The notes below the pieces were generated by a model, which was not told where the DNA came from, ran no database searches, and was given only the letters and a program-made list of their open reading frames with translations. From the NCBI GenBank assembly GCA_021234155.1, contig JAJEKV010000001.1, forward strand, positions 31,696,177 to 31,760,176: a stretch of 64,000 bases of DNA. The letters run 5' to 3'. How positions within the stretch are numbered: the first letter of the stretch is position 1; every line of letters starts with the position of its first letter. Made by a program: the position numbers and the translations under genes. Origin of the DNA: Isoetes taiwanensis. Taxonomy: Eukaryota > Streptophyta > Lycopodiopsida > Isoetales > Isoetaceae. Of this stretch, positions 1-13,302 are shown one piece after another.

Positions 1-3000
1 CATGTTTTTGATGCAGCTGAGAATAGTCTGCACCGCTTTGTTTGGGCATTCCATTTTGCTGGCTGCATAACCTAGAGCAGTTATCTCCTTGTTCCATGTA
101 GGTGGGACAAACTCGAATTTCACCTCATCAATGTATTTGTTTTCTTCCTGTAATATAAGTCAGAATATTAGTTCCGATGTTTTAATGTTATTTTTTTTCC
201 ACACATGATCAAAGCTAAGAGATTTAAGTCCCTGGTTGTACCAAGGAATTGAAGTGTCTAAAAAAATCCAGCCAGACCTAATGTCCTAGGTCTAACATCA
301 AACCTCGGTCAATCCCAAGGAATGTATTATCAATCCCGATTCTGTTTTTAACGTGAATCCCTATTACTTAAAGTCTCTTAGCCATTGATCATTATGACGT
401 TTTCTTAGACTGATATCCATGGAATTCCTAGAAAGCTTGACCAAACATATGTCTTTAGACATTACTTATGAGCAAAAAAAAGGGGCTGAAGCCTTTACAA
501 CAAACCATAGATCTCATACAATTTTTCCTTTCTTATTTACTCTTTATTATCAAATGTCCCTGTACCAGGACCATATAACCTGTAACAGGCCACTTTCCCA
601 TAGGCAAATGCCTCTTCTTTTTATGTTTTGCAGATGCCTTCATATGTACTTTGCATGACTTTAGCCTATTTGTATGTCAAGCTCAAAAATTACAGCCCAT
701 GCATGTAATGCTTTCTGATATTTTGTGATGGTCTGAAGTTTTTTTATTAAAACAAAGGGACCCTTTAAATGACCAAACAGACAAAAACATTTAGTTCACA
801 AGTGTTGCTAATATCAATGTATAATGACCTATTTCAGCTTTCAATGGTAAAGCAGATCGAAATTTTCTTCTTGCCTCTTTAGGACAATACAAGCATTTGT
901 TCTTTATAGATTTAAAATATGAACCTAAGGTTTATTACTTGAAAATTTTAAAACTAAAGTGGCAGCCTTTTTAGATCATAAGCTTCCATAAAAAAAGGTG
1001 GTGCATGTTAATGTAAAAAAGCATGTTCCATTAAGCAACCAGCTTTATGCATCCTTAGACGCTTACAAAATCAGCAAAGTAAAATGAGAAACAAGACTGG
1101 TTTTACCTTTGCTTCTGATATAACATCTTTCATTACCATTTTTCCATACCCAATCTAAGTACAAAAAACCTGTTTTAACTTGAGGAGGAAGTCTGATACA
1201 GTATTAAAAACCAGGAGCAGCTTTTGTTTGTTTATCTTCCAGATTTTTGCTCAAGTCCATGTCCAGATCTACCACGTTCAACCAACAAAAAGCAAGAAAA
1301 AACACAAGGATAGGAGAGGTCCGGTACCTGCAGCCAAACATCAAAACTTTAGCATGGGCATGGTAAAGATTGAAGGGCCAAAAGGTACAATGGAGCCTCT
1401 CGGTTTATAGCCGATCAGCCCTTGTATCCTTCTGCCCTGTTAGTAAACCATAGTAGATCCTTTTTTATTAAATGAATGCTAACCTTGTATACAATGGGTA
1501 ATCAAACCTGTTATGCATGCTCTTATATTTAGAGAGGCCACATTCTTAAAACTGTTTTTTCAGGATATTAAGACATTCTGCACCTGGATTTCGTCTTGAT
1601 CCGAAGTATATTCATCAGCAATTTGTGTCTCAGGGATGCTGGTCTCTCCTTTACCATGATATCCTGAGCTATTGTTATAAGAAGCTCTCCCCCCATAATT
1701 TCCTTTTTTGTTTGCCACAGCTCCTCTGGTTATGCAAGCTTCCCTCTTAAGGCTAGAATCAATATGTAGCATAATAACAGGGGGTTTTCTTTGTGTTTTT
1801 GTATGCTTTTCACTACGGTTTTCCTATGATTTCGTGATGTATTCAAATGGATGTACTAATGCGTACATCTAGAGTGCACCATTTCTGAGCCATTGATTTT
1901 AGCCTTTTTTTCCAATGGTCAACAACCAATGGCTCTCACAACAAAAAGCCCTTTTTTGTGTGTGTGGTGCATAATGGTCAACAACCAATGGCTCACAACA
2001 AAAGCCCCTTTTGTGTGTGTGTGGTGCATAATGGGCACATGAAGAGCTTTGAGGGATGTAGTGCGCTTCCCAACAACACATTTCTTATCATAACTTTTGA
2101 TCTTTTGATAGTGTATGATATGGATAGGTTAAGTTATCTATGCTAAAACAACAATTTTTTGGTCGGTTTGGTAGGCTTTCACATCCTACCAAATTGATTA
2201 ATACAGATTGCGCTTATTGGATATTGTTTTATGGTTCATTCCGAATGAAGCTTGCAAAAATTATCATGCATTTTTAGATTTTGAGGCAAGTTATTAAGCA
2301 AATTCAAAGGCTTCTAGATCCTTGTGCTAACAAGCGTAAAAGATTCCCACTTTGGTTTCTCATCACAAGAATCCATGGAGGCCAAAAGGTCACGTTAAAT
2401 TCCAAATTGAAAAATGTTTGTGTATGGGTGTTGCAAACTTTATGACTTTCGAATAATGGGATCAATCTGCCTATCTTTATGGTAACATTTACTTATGTTC
2501 TATTTGTTTTATTGTGATGAAATTCAAAAGCTACAGTGTGATGAAAGCCTCAAATGAATTCTAGTTTTTTCTCGTTTGAATTCTAAAATTTTTGTCACAC
2601 CGGGGAGGGGCGGACGTTCCTAAGGCCCCAAAGGGCCAAAAAAAATTTTTTGCAACACAAACCATTAACATCCAACATATGTGTTTCTATCTCCAACACA
2701 TAACAACAATTATTGATTATTAACAATCAACACATAACTACCATTGACATTAATTATATCCATTGGGTCCAAACACATTTAAATTAAAATCCCCCTTAAA
2801 CCCCCTTTGGTTTGGGTGCATATTCACACTGGGTGACGAGGGCAAATGAGAGCCCCTCATAATTGTATTTTTGCACGCACGTAAATCAACACCATATAGT
2901 ATTCCGCTTTGAAATCTTATAGTATTTTGCGAATCTTGTTATACAAGATAGCAAATTTTGTACTTTGCATACCCCACAAACGAGGAACTTTACGCATGAC

Positions 3001-3584
3001 GGTGTAGATTAAGGAATAAGGTGAATATGCTCATCCAAATGCCTCTCGCTGTTCTGAGTCACCCCTCAGAATATGCACCCAAACCAAAGGGGTGTAAGGG
3101 GGATTTTAATTTAAATGTGTTGGACCCAATGGTTGTGTTAATTAATGTCAATGGTAGTTATGTGTTGGTTGTTAATGTCAATGGTTGTTATGTGTTGGAG
3201 TGCTATCAGAAAGGGATAAGCATGCTAAGAGTTCATCTTCCAGCTCTATTTCATTCAAATACTCTTCCACATAACTAGAACTACAAGGCCGGCCGTCTGA
3301 ATCGAATTCTCCCTCCATAAAGTATAGAAGCATTATGTATTTTATCTAAAGTTTTTCAGTAGATCTTTATCCTGCCATGGCATGTGCGGGAGATCCTTTC
3401 TAAAACTAGAGAGTAGTGTTCAGATTAGTGTTTTACCACTAGCTTGTATTAAATCCAAATCTTTTCAGAAGGATTTTTCTTACCTTCCACCGTGAGGCAT
3501 GAATGCCACGATTGCCAATGCTGAGGTACTGCCAGTCTTTGGTATGTGATGCCTAGTATGGCTGCCACAAGTCGCCTTCCCTAG
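1..3584 (-). CDS. Partial spliced gene, product unknown (3' exons run off left edge)
   Basis: Four minus-strand exons join in phase with GT-AG borders: 3484-3584, 1584-1752, 1107-1154 and 1-147 (cut by the window edge). A possible further upstream 27-base exon lies at 4295-4321. The 3484-3584 exon ends with two bases of a codon that the 1584-1752 exon completes; the later junctions are phase 0. Readable peptide pieces include GSTSALAIVAFMPHGG, then an acidic stretch SIPETQIADEYTSDQDEIQ, then KMVMKDVISEAK and KYIDEVKFEFVPPTWNKEI. I do not recognise the family, so no function is offered. Support is only splice borders, open frames and phase agreement across three introns; the 5' end is not located. 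The introns contain the 59-bp tandem repeat near 1.9 kb and the fold-back element near 2.6-3.2 kb. Confidence 0.5.
1914..2034. repeat. Tandem duplication, 59-bp period, two copies
   Basis: The block beginning AATGGTCAACAACCAATGG at 1914 recurs at 1973. Each copy ends in a GTGTGTGTGGTGCATAATGG run. The copies differ by small indels. It sits in an intron of the minus-strand gene. Confidence 0.85.
2624..3205. mobile_element. Fold-back (long inverted repeat) element, copy 1
   Basis: Arms of about 145-150 bp at about 2691-2835 and 3055-3205 are inverted copies. Both contain ATTTAAATTAAAATCCCCC and a core GGTTTGGGTGCATATTCAC (inverted on the right). Outside the left arm lies a short GGCCCC-AAA-GGGCC palindrome followed by an A run, which a second copy near 53.7 kb shares. 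No coding frame is present. The target duplication is not clear, so the superfamily is unassigned; a MITE-like or fold-back DNA element is likely. Confidence 0.7.
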
Positions 3585-3890
3585 CTGCCTCAATAACTTT
3601 TGGCTGTCATTTTGTATTTCCCTAGTTTCGATCCTACTTACAATACTGGTTTGAAGGGTCAAGATTACATGTATTCCATTTTTTTGCAATAAAGGGTATT
3701 TAGACCAATGTGTAAATGGTATTCCTTATACTTCCATCTTTTGGAAAGGCCTCATGTTGTAGACATATCTCACCATCTCATGCTATATTTACCTATTCAA
3801 TTAGATATCTTTGTCATCTAATGTAATATATGGTTAATAATATATAAAAAAAAAAAAACTTTTAAAATCTGTTCAAACAGACTTTTACCT

Positions 3891-3919
3891 TCTATTCTAT
3901 TCTATTCTATTCTATTCTT
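3891..3919. repeat. (ATTCT)n microsatellite
   Basis: Five-base motif TCTAT repeated about five times, just upstream of an ordinary AT-rich stretch. Confidence 0.9.
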
Positions 3920-5565
3920 CTATGGACTTTTGCAAAGACCACTTCGAGCCAATATGCAGCCTTAAGCTAAAACAGGTGTAAAATTGACTTAAGCCTTAAA
4001 AATGGTCAACGTTTATCAAAGCAGAAGGAAGTACAAGATTCTATAATAAGTAACAATTTCCTTTTGTCATTCCAATTAACATTTTTCGTTCAATACATCA
4101 TTTTTACCTTCATAAGAGTTGATAATTGACACTAGAACAACATAACATAAAGTTTAAAATTTTCCTTTCTTTCGAATCAACACTATAGAGTTCAATAGAC
4201 TTCTCAGAATTGTATCTTCAACGCCATCACGTCTTGTAGCTTTTCCAACGTGAATAAATGGGAAAACACGCGTAGGAGCAAGAAATCCCGTTACCTGCAG
4301 TGAAACCAGAGGACAATTAGCCTAAGAAGGGTAAGTGCCTAAGTCACTAGCAGGTAAGCTACGGGTCTCTTGGGCTTTTCGTCCTTCACCTTGCATGTTT
4401 ATACAACCAAAAATGCAAGTATGTCCAATCATGTATCAGCAAGAGCATACCATGTTTACAGCCTTGTTACCATTTAGGCATAAAGCATTAGAGAAAAAAG
4501 GACCTCAAAATGTTCAAGTTCCAAACCTGCCCAGTAGTTAGAATTTCCATGAAGCTATTGTATAGCAGTACTGTTAACCTATTCACATACAGCCATAGTT
4601 CTAATATTTCATTTTTCCAAGTATTTCCTGCAATAGGCCCCAAGCATTTACACTATGGTACTTCTAAAGCTATCTCAAAGTGAAGTTAATGTCTGCAAGA
4701 CTCTGAACCAATATAGACCTGTTTTATTACAAACAAACAATCTGATAACAGTAGAATCTGCTTCTGTAGAATCAAGTTCTAGTTAAACTAGCCCACTATT
4801 GATTAGATCAGCATTTGTTCTTTCCACCATCAGGTTCAAGATTTGTAGAAAATAGTGTGCAGGTCCATCATGCAGATCACTAAAGCTTTCTGTTCAGTCA
4901 TATTCCAGAATCAAGTTTACCAAGTCCACAACTTTAATTAAAAAGCACCTTAGGCTTTCGGCATAAGTATTTTAGTCATTAAATTTACTGTAATCTTCTC
5001 ACCAGCATCCACTCTGTCCTTAAAGCTATACCACCTGCACAAGAATCCACACTGCACAGTTCAAGACTCACAACAGTTCTCTTAATAAGTTTTAATTAAA
5101 TTTTAGATCTAATAGGAACATGGCCACAACTCATGTATGCTGCTCTGTCTGAAGCTTAAATATCATGCATTAGTTGGCAGACTTAAAAATTAAGCTTTCT
5201 ACCATCTGGAGAATGTGAATATAACTGTTAAAACCCATCTATGTCTACTCATAGCTGCACATTATAGACAACCTAGGTGTATGGACAAGTGCATGCTAAT
5301 CCCATTAACATCAGTCCTAAGTTCAATCCATCTTTTTAGTTTCATATCTCCATTGCTTTACGGTAGCCTTGTATCCCTGTGTACAGGGTGCTTAAACGGA
5401 TACCATTTCTAAACCAGAATTCTTATGCTATAATTATCTCGATTACTACTGTTGTAGACATCTTTTAAGACCTCAGGCTTTCCAAAGGCTTTGTCACACA
5501 AAGAATGCAATACTCTACTAGGTCTGAAAATGCAGGAGCAGTTATCTTTTCGGTCTACAGTGCAT
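3920..5565. other. AT-rich stretch, upstream part of the left gene, no clear gene
   Basis: Contains the possible 27-base minus-strand exon at 4295-4321 and several splice-like sites, but no open frame that I can assign. The rest reads as intron or intergenic sequence. Confidence 0.4.
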
Positions 5566-5569
5566 CATG

Positions 5570-6178
<609 letters not shown>

Positions 6179-6802
6179 TAATCCGTGATATCAATAAACA
6201 TATCCCCGGGTTGAATTGCCCTCTCAAAATTCCCAAATGTGCCTGACAACAACTACCATGCTATCTCAACGCCTTATTTTTTCGTACCAACTTAATTGTT
6301 CAACCCAATCAATTTGTGCAGTGTCGTATATATACGAGCAATCGCATTCTCGACTTCAAGAGATACATCAAGTGATTTGGAGAAGCCGATGCATTCAAAG
6401 GTAATCATGAAGGCATGTCGGAGGAAGGAGCAAATACATGCTATTGCAAAGAAACACATAGGCCACAAATGCACAACCCATGGCTCATTATAGTAGCATT
6501 AGACTAATGTAAACATCTCAGCCAGAAAAGAAAAATAGATCCACACGAATAGTGTCATGCCTTATTCTCATATAAAGAAAAATATCCACACAAAGTATTC
6601 AAGAAATAGAGTTATTCAAACCGAGAAGACCTTTGTTCCAAAGATAATTGCCTTTGGTCATGTTGATCCGCAAATTGCCGTAAGCTCTCCAATGCCTTGT
6701 TTACTCAAAGAAATAGTGGATGGCATCTCTATATTATTCTCCTGGATTATCACATGCAAAAGACAGTAGATTCAGTTAATATCACCAGCATCTTTCCCTT
6801 TA
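6179..6802. other. AT-rich spacer between CKX relic and Mutator-like element
   Basis: Short overlapping open frames on both strands (6216-6493) show no recognisable domain. Nothing further seen. Confidence 0.4.
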
Positions 6803-6811
6803 TTCAAATTA

Positions 6812-7820
6812 GGGAAAAATTACAATATACCCCTAACTTTTTGCAAAATTCACAACATACCCCTAACTTTTAGAAAATTCATGAAATGCCCCTATATAGA
6901 CTTGTGCTTGTCAAAAAACGTATACCCCTCCTCGTATTTGTCAAAATTGTAACACAAGCAAAAAACTTGCAAAACTTCCTGCTATGAACCGATTAAGATG
7001 CGTGGAGTTCACCGAGTAGAGGCCAGATGAAGGATTTTGCCGCAAGATGGAGCTTCATGATGGATGGTCTTCTCCAACCCGAATTCCGGATGTTCTTGCT
7101 TGAATCTTTGAATTTCGCTTAGATGATTTTTGTCGTAATTAGCATTGTAAACATGCAACTTTAGAGATAAGAAAAGGTCGGGTGATCTTGAAAACCTCAA
7201 GGCATGTGCACAAGGACGCTCATATCGATATAATAATGGCTTCCGAGTTTGAGTTTGAAGTTTTGTCTTCAAGAACAAGAGTTGTAGACTTGCGCGTAAC
7301 ACATGTACACATGTAAGAGATGGCAACACCGGGTATTCCTTGTTCTCATGTCGCCAGGCCATACCGCATGTGAAAGAACTCAGAAGAAACTATGTCCATT
7401 TCACATTCTTCATGACGCCCACGGCAAGAGTTCGCATCAAGGTGAATTGAAGGAGGTCCATCATTGTGCTAGATGCAAGGGAACAAAAGCATAATACACG
7501 ACATGTAAGGTTAATCAAAACATCTACCTACTTTGACCATCAATTGCAAGTTAGGGGTATTCCATCAATATCTTCTAATGTTCTAAATTGTCATACGCTG
7601 AGCAAGGGCTTTGATCAAATATTACAAAAATTAGGGGTATTTCTTGAATTTCATTAAAAGTTAGGGTATTTTATAAAAATAAAACAAAAGTTAAGGGCGC
7701 TTTTATGAAAACATAAGAAATATAAATACATGTATAGGTTTTTAGCATTTTGTGAATTTTTTAGAAAGTTAGAGGTATATCGTGAATTTTGCAAAAAGTT
7801 AGGTATTTTGTAGTTTTCCC
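6812..7820. mobile_element. Non-autonomous Mutator-like element (MULE), complete
   Basis: The ends are inverted repeats of about 80 bp: left GGGAAAAATTACAATATACC, right (inverted) GGGAAAACTACAAAATACC. Both continue with CTAACTTTTTGCAAAATTCAC. The element is flanked by a perfect 9-bp target duplication TTCAAATTA at 6803-6811 and 7821-7829, the size typical of Mutator transposition. The interior lacks a transposase. It carries a less AT-rich segment (about 7000-7460) with a 117-codon minus-strand frame (7009-7362) of unknown identity, possibly a captured host fragment. Confidence 0.9.
7009..7362 (-). CDS. Unidentified open frame inside the MULE
   Basis: 117 codons, beginning MAWRHENKEYPVL, in the GC-richer middle of the element. 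I recognise no domain. Base composition differs from the AT-rich arms, which would fit capture of host sequence (Pack-MULE behaviour), but there is no direct evidence of expression or of the donor locus. It may be fortuitous. Confidence 0.2.
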   Translation of the reverse strand: MAWRHENKEYPVLPSLTCVHVLRASLQLLFLKTKLQTQTRKPLLYRYERPCAHALRFSRSPDLFLSLKLHVYNANYDKNHLSEIQRFKQEHPEFGLEKTIHHEAPSCGKILHLASTR

Positions 7821-7829
7821 TTCAAATTA

Positions 7830-9790
7830 TCATAGCTCTTCACCATGTTGCTACGATAGCCTTATGGAATTGGCATATTTTTTCCATGAAGCATTTACCT
7901 TCTTCTCCCAAGAAGGTGCATCAAAGCCATCTTCAAAGCCATCTTATTTACATCTATTTTCATGCCTTTATGCAATCAAGGTAGCCATTTAGCCTCTATA
8001 GAACTAGAAGATCACCCATCTTGTTATGCATTTGTGGTTCGGCCATCCAAACATGCCATAATATTCTATATGCATCTATCTTCCCAAAGATTCTATGCCA
8101 CAAGAGCAAGTTCTGAATACCCTTAATTAGGGTTTCAAGAAATGCATTATGTTAGGTCGATCATAATTTACCTTTTATTTTTCTAAACCATAGTTCTTGC
8201 ATAATCGAAATCTCACCATCCATCAATGGCTAAGAGTTGCCTAACTGGTTGCATGCCAATCGTATGGTGGTCACGAGTCGTTTTAAACTCGCTATAAAGT
8301 AGAGGTTCAGTGGTTACAAAAGCATGACCATGTTTTTTCATTTTCCACCGCATTTTTCTTTTCCACAGTTTTTGTGTACACATGTGAAGGACACACATGC
8401 GAAGCTGACATTTTCAACAACACCACCATTATGTAAATCATGGGTTTTCTACCCATACTCCATTTCTCATAAAACAATATCAAACCTCTGCCATATCTAG
8501 CGATAGTGCAATAATGCCTTAGATCTTCTAAAGCTTATGATAGAGCACCTTAAAGCAAAGGTATCACTTTGTGCATCCATAAAGCCCTCAGGTCACATAT
8601 ATGCCATAGAACCATTGGTCTTCATCTTGTTCAAGTAACCTCGGCAAAGAAATAACTACATAGCTACAAACAGAAAGCAATAATTTCTTAGAGTCCCGTG
8701 CATTAGAGCCCCAAGGATTCCATCAATACTTATAATAAAAAAAAAAAAAAAAGAAAACATACCATAGGAAACTCCAACAAACATGGTGATCCCGAAAGCA
8801 ATTAAATCATCATTATGGTGATCCCCGTGAGGCTCTGATCAACATGCGTATCGATGTCATTCACTCCGGATGGTGATCTCTGAGGACTAAATCATCCTAT
8901 CCTATCCTATCCTATCCTATATATATATGTTAAGAAATTACATGGCCAAGGTCACTTCTCTTTCCCTAACTCGCCTTATACATGCTAGAACATGCAAATT
9001 TGAACCGTGATTGCCTTCTGCTAGGTGCCCATCAAGTTATCGAGTCTCCCAATAACTGAATTTTGATTTAGTATTTGAACTCGCTTAGATCTTTTTAAAA
9101 CTTCAGTGGTCTATTGCATGCCTTTGATTAAGGCTTTCCCGTGAAAACTTATAGTTGTTAAAGACTTCCACTGAACTCAAAGATATTTTGATTATGACAA
9201 TCACGGACAAAGTATTTCATAAATCAAATACATAGATTATATTAGCACCTAATCAAATACATAGATTGTATTAGCTTTATACCATTTTTCATGCTTTTAT
9301 TTTAACTTCATGTGTGTGTAGAATATTTGATATGGAATTTTAGCTAGTACAAAATTTTTGTTACATAATTTTTGTTGCCAAATTTCTATTCTCTTTGTAT
9401 TTGTAGATTCTAACAATCCCTCTCGATAACATAAGGCAAGACATATCATATTATCTTCTCATTTATATCACTAACTACTAATATATTGCCTTCCTTATGG
9501 GACGCGACCTATAAGGCATGCAGTGCTATTTCCAATCCGTGAAGGAACAACAGCCTATATGAACATTTTAACAATGCTTGCACTGCACTTCAACAGATGA
9601 TTCCTAAAAAATGAACGACTGGCTTAATATACCGTATATGTTTCAAGAAAGCCTCCCATCACAAAGCAATGGACTCACCTGCTATGCTTCTTTTCAACAG
9701 AAAGGGTTGTACATCCGATTACAACAAACAATCGAGACAAAAACGATATAAAAATCAACATAGAAAAAAGTAAGAATGAAGACTAGCCTA
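7830..9790. other. AT-rich intergenic stretch with simple repeats
   Basis: Holds an A-run near 8729-8745, a (CCTAT)n run at 8893-8918 followed by (TA)n, and a short GATC-rich block at about 8770-8900 that resembles those near 18 kb and 22 kb. No assignable gene. Confidence 0.5.
8893..8928. repeat. (CCTAT)n microsatellite with (TA)n extension
   Basis: The unit TATCC is repeated about five times and runs into alternating TA. Confidence 0.9.
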
Positions 9791-9796
9791 ACAATC

Positions 9797-11330
9797 CTAC
9801 AGTAACTTGTCATAATTATGTAAAGCTGGTGCTTCTCTGAAGGACGTCACCAAATGGATAAGATGCCTGCAAATGGAAACTCCAGTTGAAAGGAGAAACA
9901 ACACCATGCCAAATACTAACAAAGATGCACAAAATAATTAACAATTCCCATGGACCTGCAATGATATGTTATGGCTAATGGCTGTTCGACTAAATCCCTG
10001 CTATCCATTGGTCCTGGAATCACAAAGTAACGTTACGTTTTATTTCAACTAGAGAAAACCATAGACAATTATAGAAAGATTACCTTAACTTTAGGATATG
10101 CACCGATCACTAACTGTGATATGCAACAGCTTAAAAATCATGGAACTCCTGCAAGCAAATCCCCTTCTCGATGTTCGTCTCAGAGGTTTTTCCCCTGCCT
10201 AATAGTCCTATTTCCAAATGTGTTCTCGTGTTGTTTGCCTTAATAAATCATTATTAATGAAGGTTTTAAACATGCCGTAATCCTAGATCGCTTCAAACCA
10301 AATAAATCCACAAACAATGATACCTTCCTAAAAGCTGTGCCTGGGTTACAACAAGGCCTTCTCCGCAGCAGCCGCCTCATCACCGCTCTACCTTTTGTGC
10401 AACTGAAAGCAAATAAAACTCATCGGACCTATGAGCCCAAGAAGTTGGCAGAATATAGTTCCCTAAATAAGAGAAACAACATGAGTAGAAAGAATAACTT
10501 TAAAAAGTACAACAATTTTGCGTTCCGTAAATCATTTCACTAAATTGATATACCTTTTCACAAACTACATCAGACAAAAAATGAAACATACAAAATATAG
10601 AATCAATAGAAAGGACATAGAAGATCAAACTTCCAAGCTAGAATCCCTCTGTTTCAATAAAGAATCAGCAAAGAATAAGTATCAGGTTCAATAAAGACAC
10701 AAAATTATAGAATACACACAAACAACAGGCAAAATAAAGTGCTATATTTTTGCAAAGTGCAAATGATATGCCTTTGCAAATGAAGATCCCCTTGTTCCAA
10801 ATAGTGTTAAGGAAGTTCTAGATGATTGCTTATACCTTTATATTCCTGTGTATTGTCTCAGGTCAAGGGTGAGCTGAGGACTGCCTGTGAAATATAAAAT
10901 AATGGAGACACGCTAAGGTGTAATGATAGTGATAGCATGTACTGAAAAGCGTAAATGGTTGTAAAAACTACACAAATAATAAACCCTCAACTGAAGTACT
11001 AAAGAAGAAAACCTTACCTAAACCTAGTGGATGCATATAGGGAAATCACAGCGCTATGCCAAGCTCACCAGTCAGAAAAGTCCACAAAAGTAGTATTGGG
11101 CCACAAATCAATCCTAATACACCAGAGATGATTATTTTTCCTTCACAAAATTGTTTGCCAAATTGAATCTTTAAATAGGAAAATACACTTATCACACAAC
11201 CCAAAAGTATCAGAAGAACTTACATAAGATCAGCCACAGCTGGATAAACTTCTATCTTCTTAAAGGATGGGCAAATTGATATGGTGCTTAATAAGCAGAC
11301 GTACTACGCTCCTCGCAATGGTACGCCTTT
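9797..11330 (-). CDS. Possible spliced minus-strand gene, 3' exons, product unknown
   Basis: Several segments are bounded by splice-like sites on the minus strand: 11224-11303 (or to 11330), 11018-11053, an exon starting at 10884, 9956-10013 and 9797-9866. One phase-consistent reading joins KKIEVYPAVADL from the first to IAVISLYASTRF from the second and then ends in QSSAHP with a TGA at 10863-10865. A competing reading of the first exon ends RLLIKHHINLPIL-stop. The 9956-10013 and 9797-9866 pieces also join in phase (ending HNYDKLL-stop) and could be a separate end or untranslated exons. Nothing matches a family I know. Treat it as a transcript hypothesis. Confidence 0.28.
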
Positions 11331-12990
11331 CTAAGAATCAAAACATAAAGTAAATAAAGGAGATAATGAACTTAAAGGTAGTTTAGAATCCCGCCTAACC
11401 CAAGATCAAATTTTGCAAATCATAAATTTTGATATTTCTCGAAAAAATATCTCCCTTTGCATTGCTCTAGCAACAAAGCCGGCTCTACTCAAGAACCAAA
11501 GCACTATCCAAAAGGACAGGTATCCTCATCCAAATGATCAACAAAGGAGCTCTGATAGAGCTCCTTCAAACATCGACTTTAACATCCTTACCTATTTATG
11601 GCTTTAGATAAGAATATCGACTTTCAAAGATCCTGGATTCTCGGCCAAGGCCAAAAAGTAAAATCATTAAAAATTCCTTAAGCCCTTTAGTCAAGGGTAG
11701 AGCCGATTGATATGCAAAGATGCATTCCTAGAGCCTTGGGAGGAGATCCACACCCCATCACAAAGGTCTTAGACAAATGCAAGATTTATCGGTGCCACCA
11801 TCAATACATGGAGCCTCATATCGGTGAATGCAAAGAAGGGGATTGATTGGTGCGGAGTCACGCGGCCGGGTTCTCCTCAATAAAATGCAAGAATGCAAAA
11901 ATTGTGAAAAATGTTCCTCAAAAATTTTTGACAATTGGCACGATGCATGGAGCACTCATGAATATTGGAAGAATAGAATCAAAGTGAATGACTTATATAT
12001 GGTTTGATTATAAACCGCGGGCGCCGGGTTCGCGGCGCCGATCGACGGCCTAGATTGTCCCAATGTCCCTCCGCATCTCTATCACGGCTCGGGACATTCA
12101 TGTCCTTTGACGGCTCCAGATTGTGCCACGTGGTACCATCAAACCATTAAAAATTGAAGAGGCACATAAAACATACCCCTTTTCGTTCAAAACAAAAATT
12201 TCAAATATGGCGTTATTTTTAGATTTTCTTGCTTTTTTCTCCACGAGACGCTACTAATCAGGAACACGAAGGATCTGCATTTCTCAAATGAGCTCATATC
12301 TATAGCAGGTGATCGAAAATTTATGCGGGAAGCTCTGTATGAGCAACAATGGCCTTCACAAGAAATCCCCAAATCAAATCCCTCACAGATCTCTAACGCC
12401 CAGAGGTAAATTTTTGGCTTATTCTTCATTGATGTTTGCCTAAAGCCGCAGACAGACCTTTCAATCGGAGGGTTTTCGGAAACAGGAGTGGACTCTCTCT
12501 CTCTAACATTTTTTCGCATGCAGGATTTGTTCTCCTTGGATTCTACTTGAGCCCTTTCTACGAATTTCGATTCTTACGAAACAGAAGAAACACATTTTCT
12601 CCTCAAAGCTGCAAAACGTTACGAAGCAGGCTATGTCTCAATAAAATGCAGATTATTCAGATTCTTTGCTCTTGGGCATCCTGTGAATTTGCTCTTTGGC
12701 ATCTCATAATTTTCGGCCCCCTTTTTCTTGGTATGAACATGGTGAGACTTCAGAAAATTTTCATGCATTCTTTTTTCCCGCTCCGGCTATGGCGGAGGCT
12801 ATGGAGGCCGCTATGGATATGCATGCAAGTTTCTGGTGCTTCAGATTGGCGCACAAGAGGCCCTCAGAATCGTGTTTATAGGTGATGTTGCAAAATTAAT
12901 GTTTCCATGCTTCCTCCAGATTACCTAAATTGCAAAAGCAATGCACAGCAGTAAGCAGAGAGTCCGTGAAGCAAACAGTTTCAAATATTT
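11331..12990. other. AT-rich stretch with a GC-rich block near 12.0-12.2 kb
   Basis: The block at 12015-12140 is GC-rich, CpG-containing and includes a CACGTG (G-box) at about 12127. Small plus-strand frames follow (for example a 30-codon frame starting MAEAMEAAMDMHA at 12789). This could be a promoter and leader region, but no gene can be assigned. Confidence 0.3.
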
Positions 12991-13049
12991 GGGGTTAATC
13001 GGTACTCACGAATGTTGGGCATGGCATTCCGGCATAGGCTTCCACTACT

Positions 13050-13302
13050 CTAAATCTTAAGAGTTTGTGCGAAGCAGAGGTCGCCTGGCATCCGTTGCCT
13101 CCTATTCCTCGGGATGAATTCTAATCTTCATTGTGGCTTTGCACTGCTGTTGCTGCAAAACAAACTACTCATAATTGGTGGCTACTATGGAAGCATAGAA
13201 AACACAGCCTTCCAGCTGCTTTGCAACAAACGAGTCTTGCAGTTTGATCCATTTTTACAAGAAATGGAGCAAAGCAAGGTTTTCGTAAATCCAGCAGGTT
13301 GA
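13050..13302 (+). pseudogene. Kelch/F-box-like protein fragment
   Basis: Plus-strand reading AEVAWHPLPPIPRDEF runs into a stop; in the next frame FALLLLQNKLLIIGG is followed by VLQFDPFLQEME. A hydrophobic strand ending in GG, then a FDP motif, is the pattern of a kelch blade. The W-x-PLPPIP lead is common in plant F-box/kelch proteins, which act as substrate receptors of SCF ubiquitin ligases. Only about one blade remains, with a frame break, so this is a relic or an unrecognised exon pair. The family call is tentative. Confidence 0.45.

Noticed and set aside
4330-4380. HMG-box-like KPKRPVAYLL reading on the minus strand
   Set aside because: Only ten residues, stops immediately after, and no other HMG-box feature nearby.
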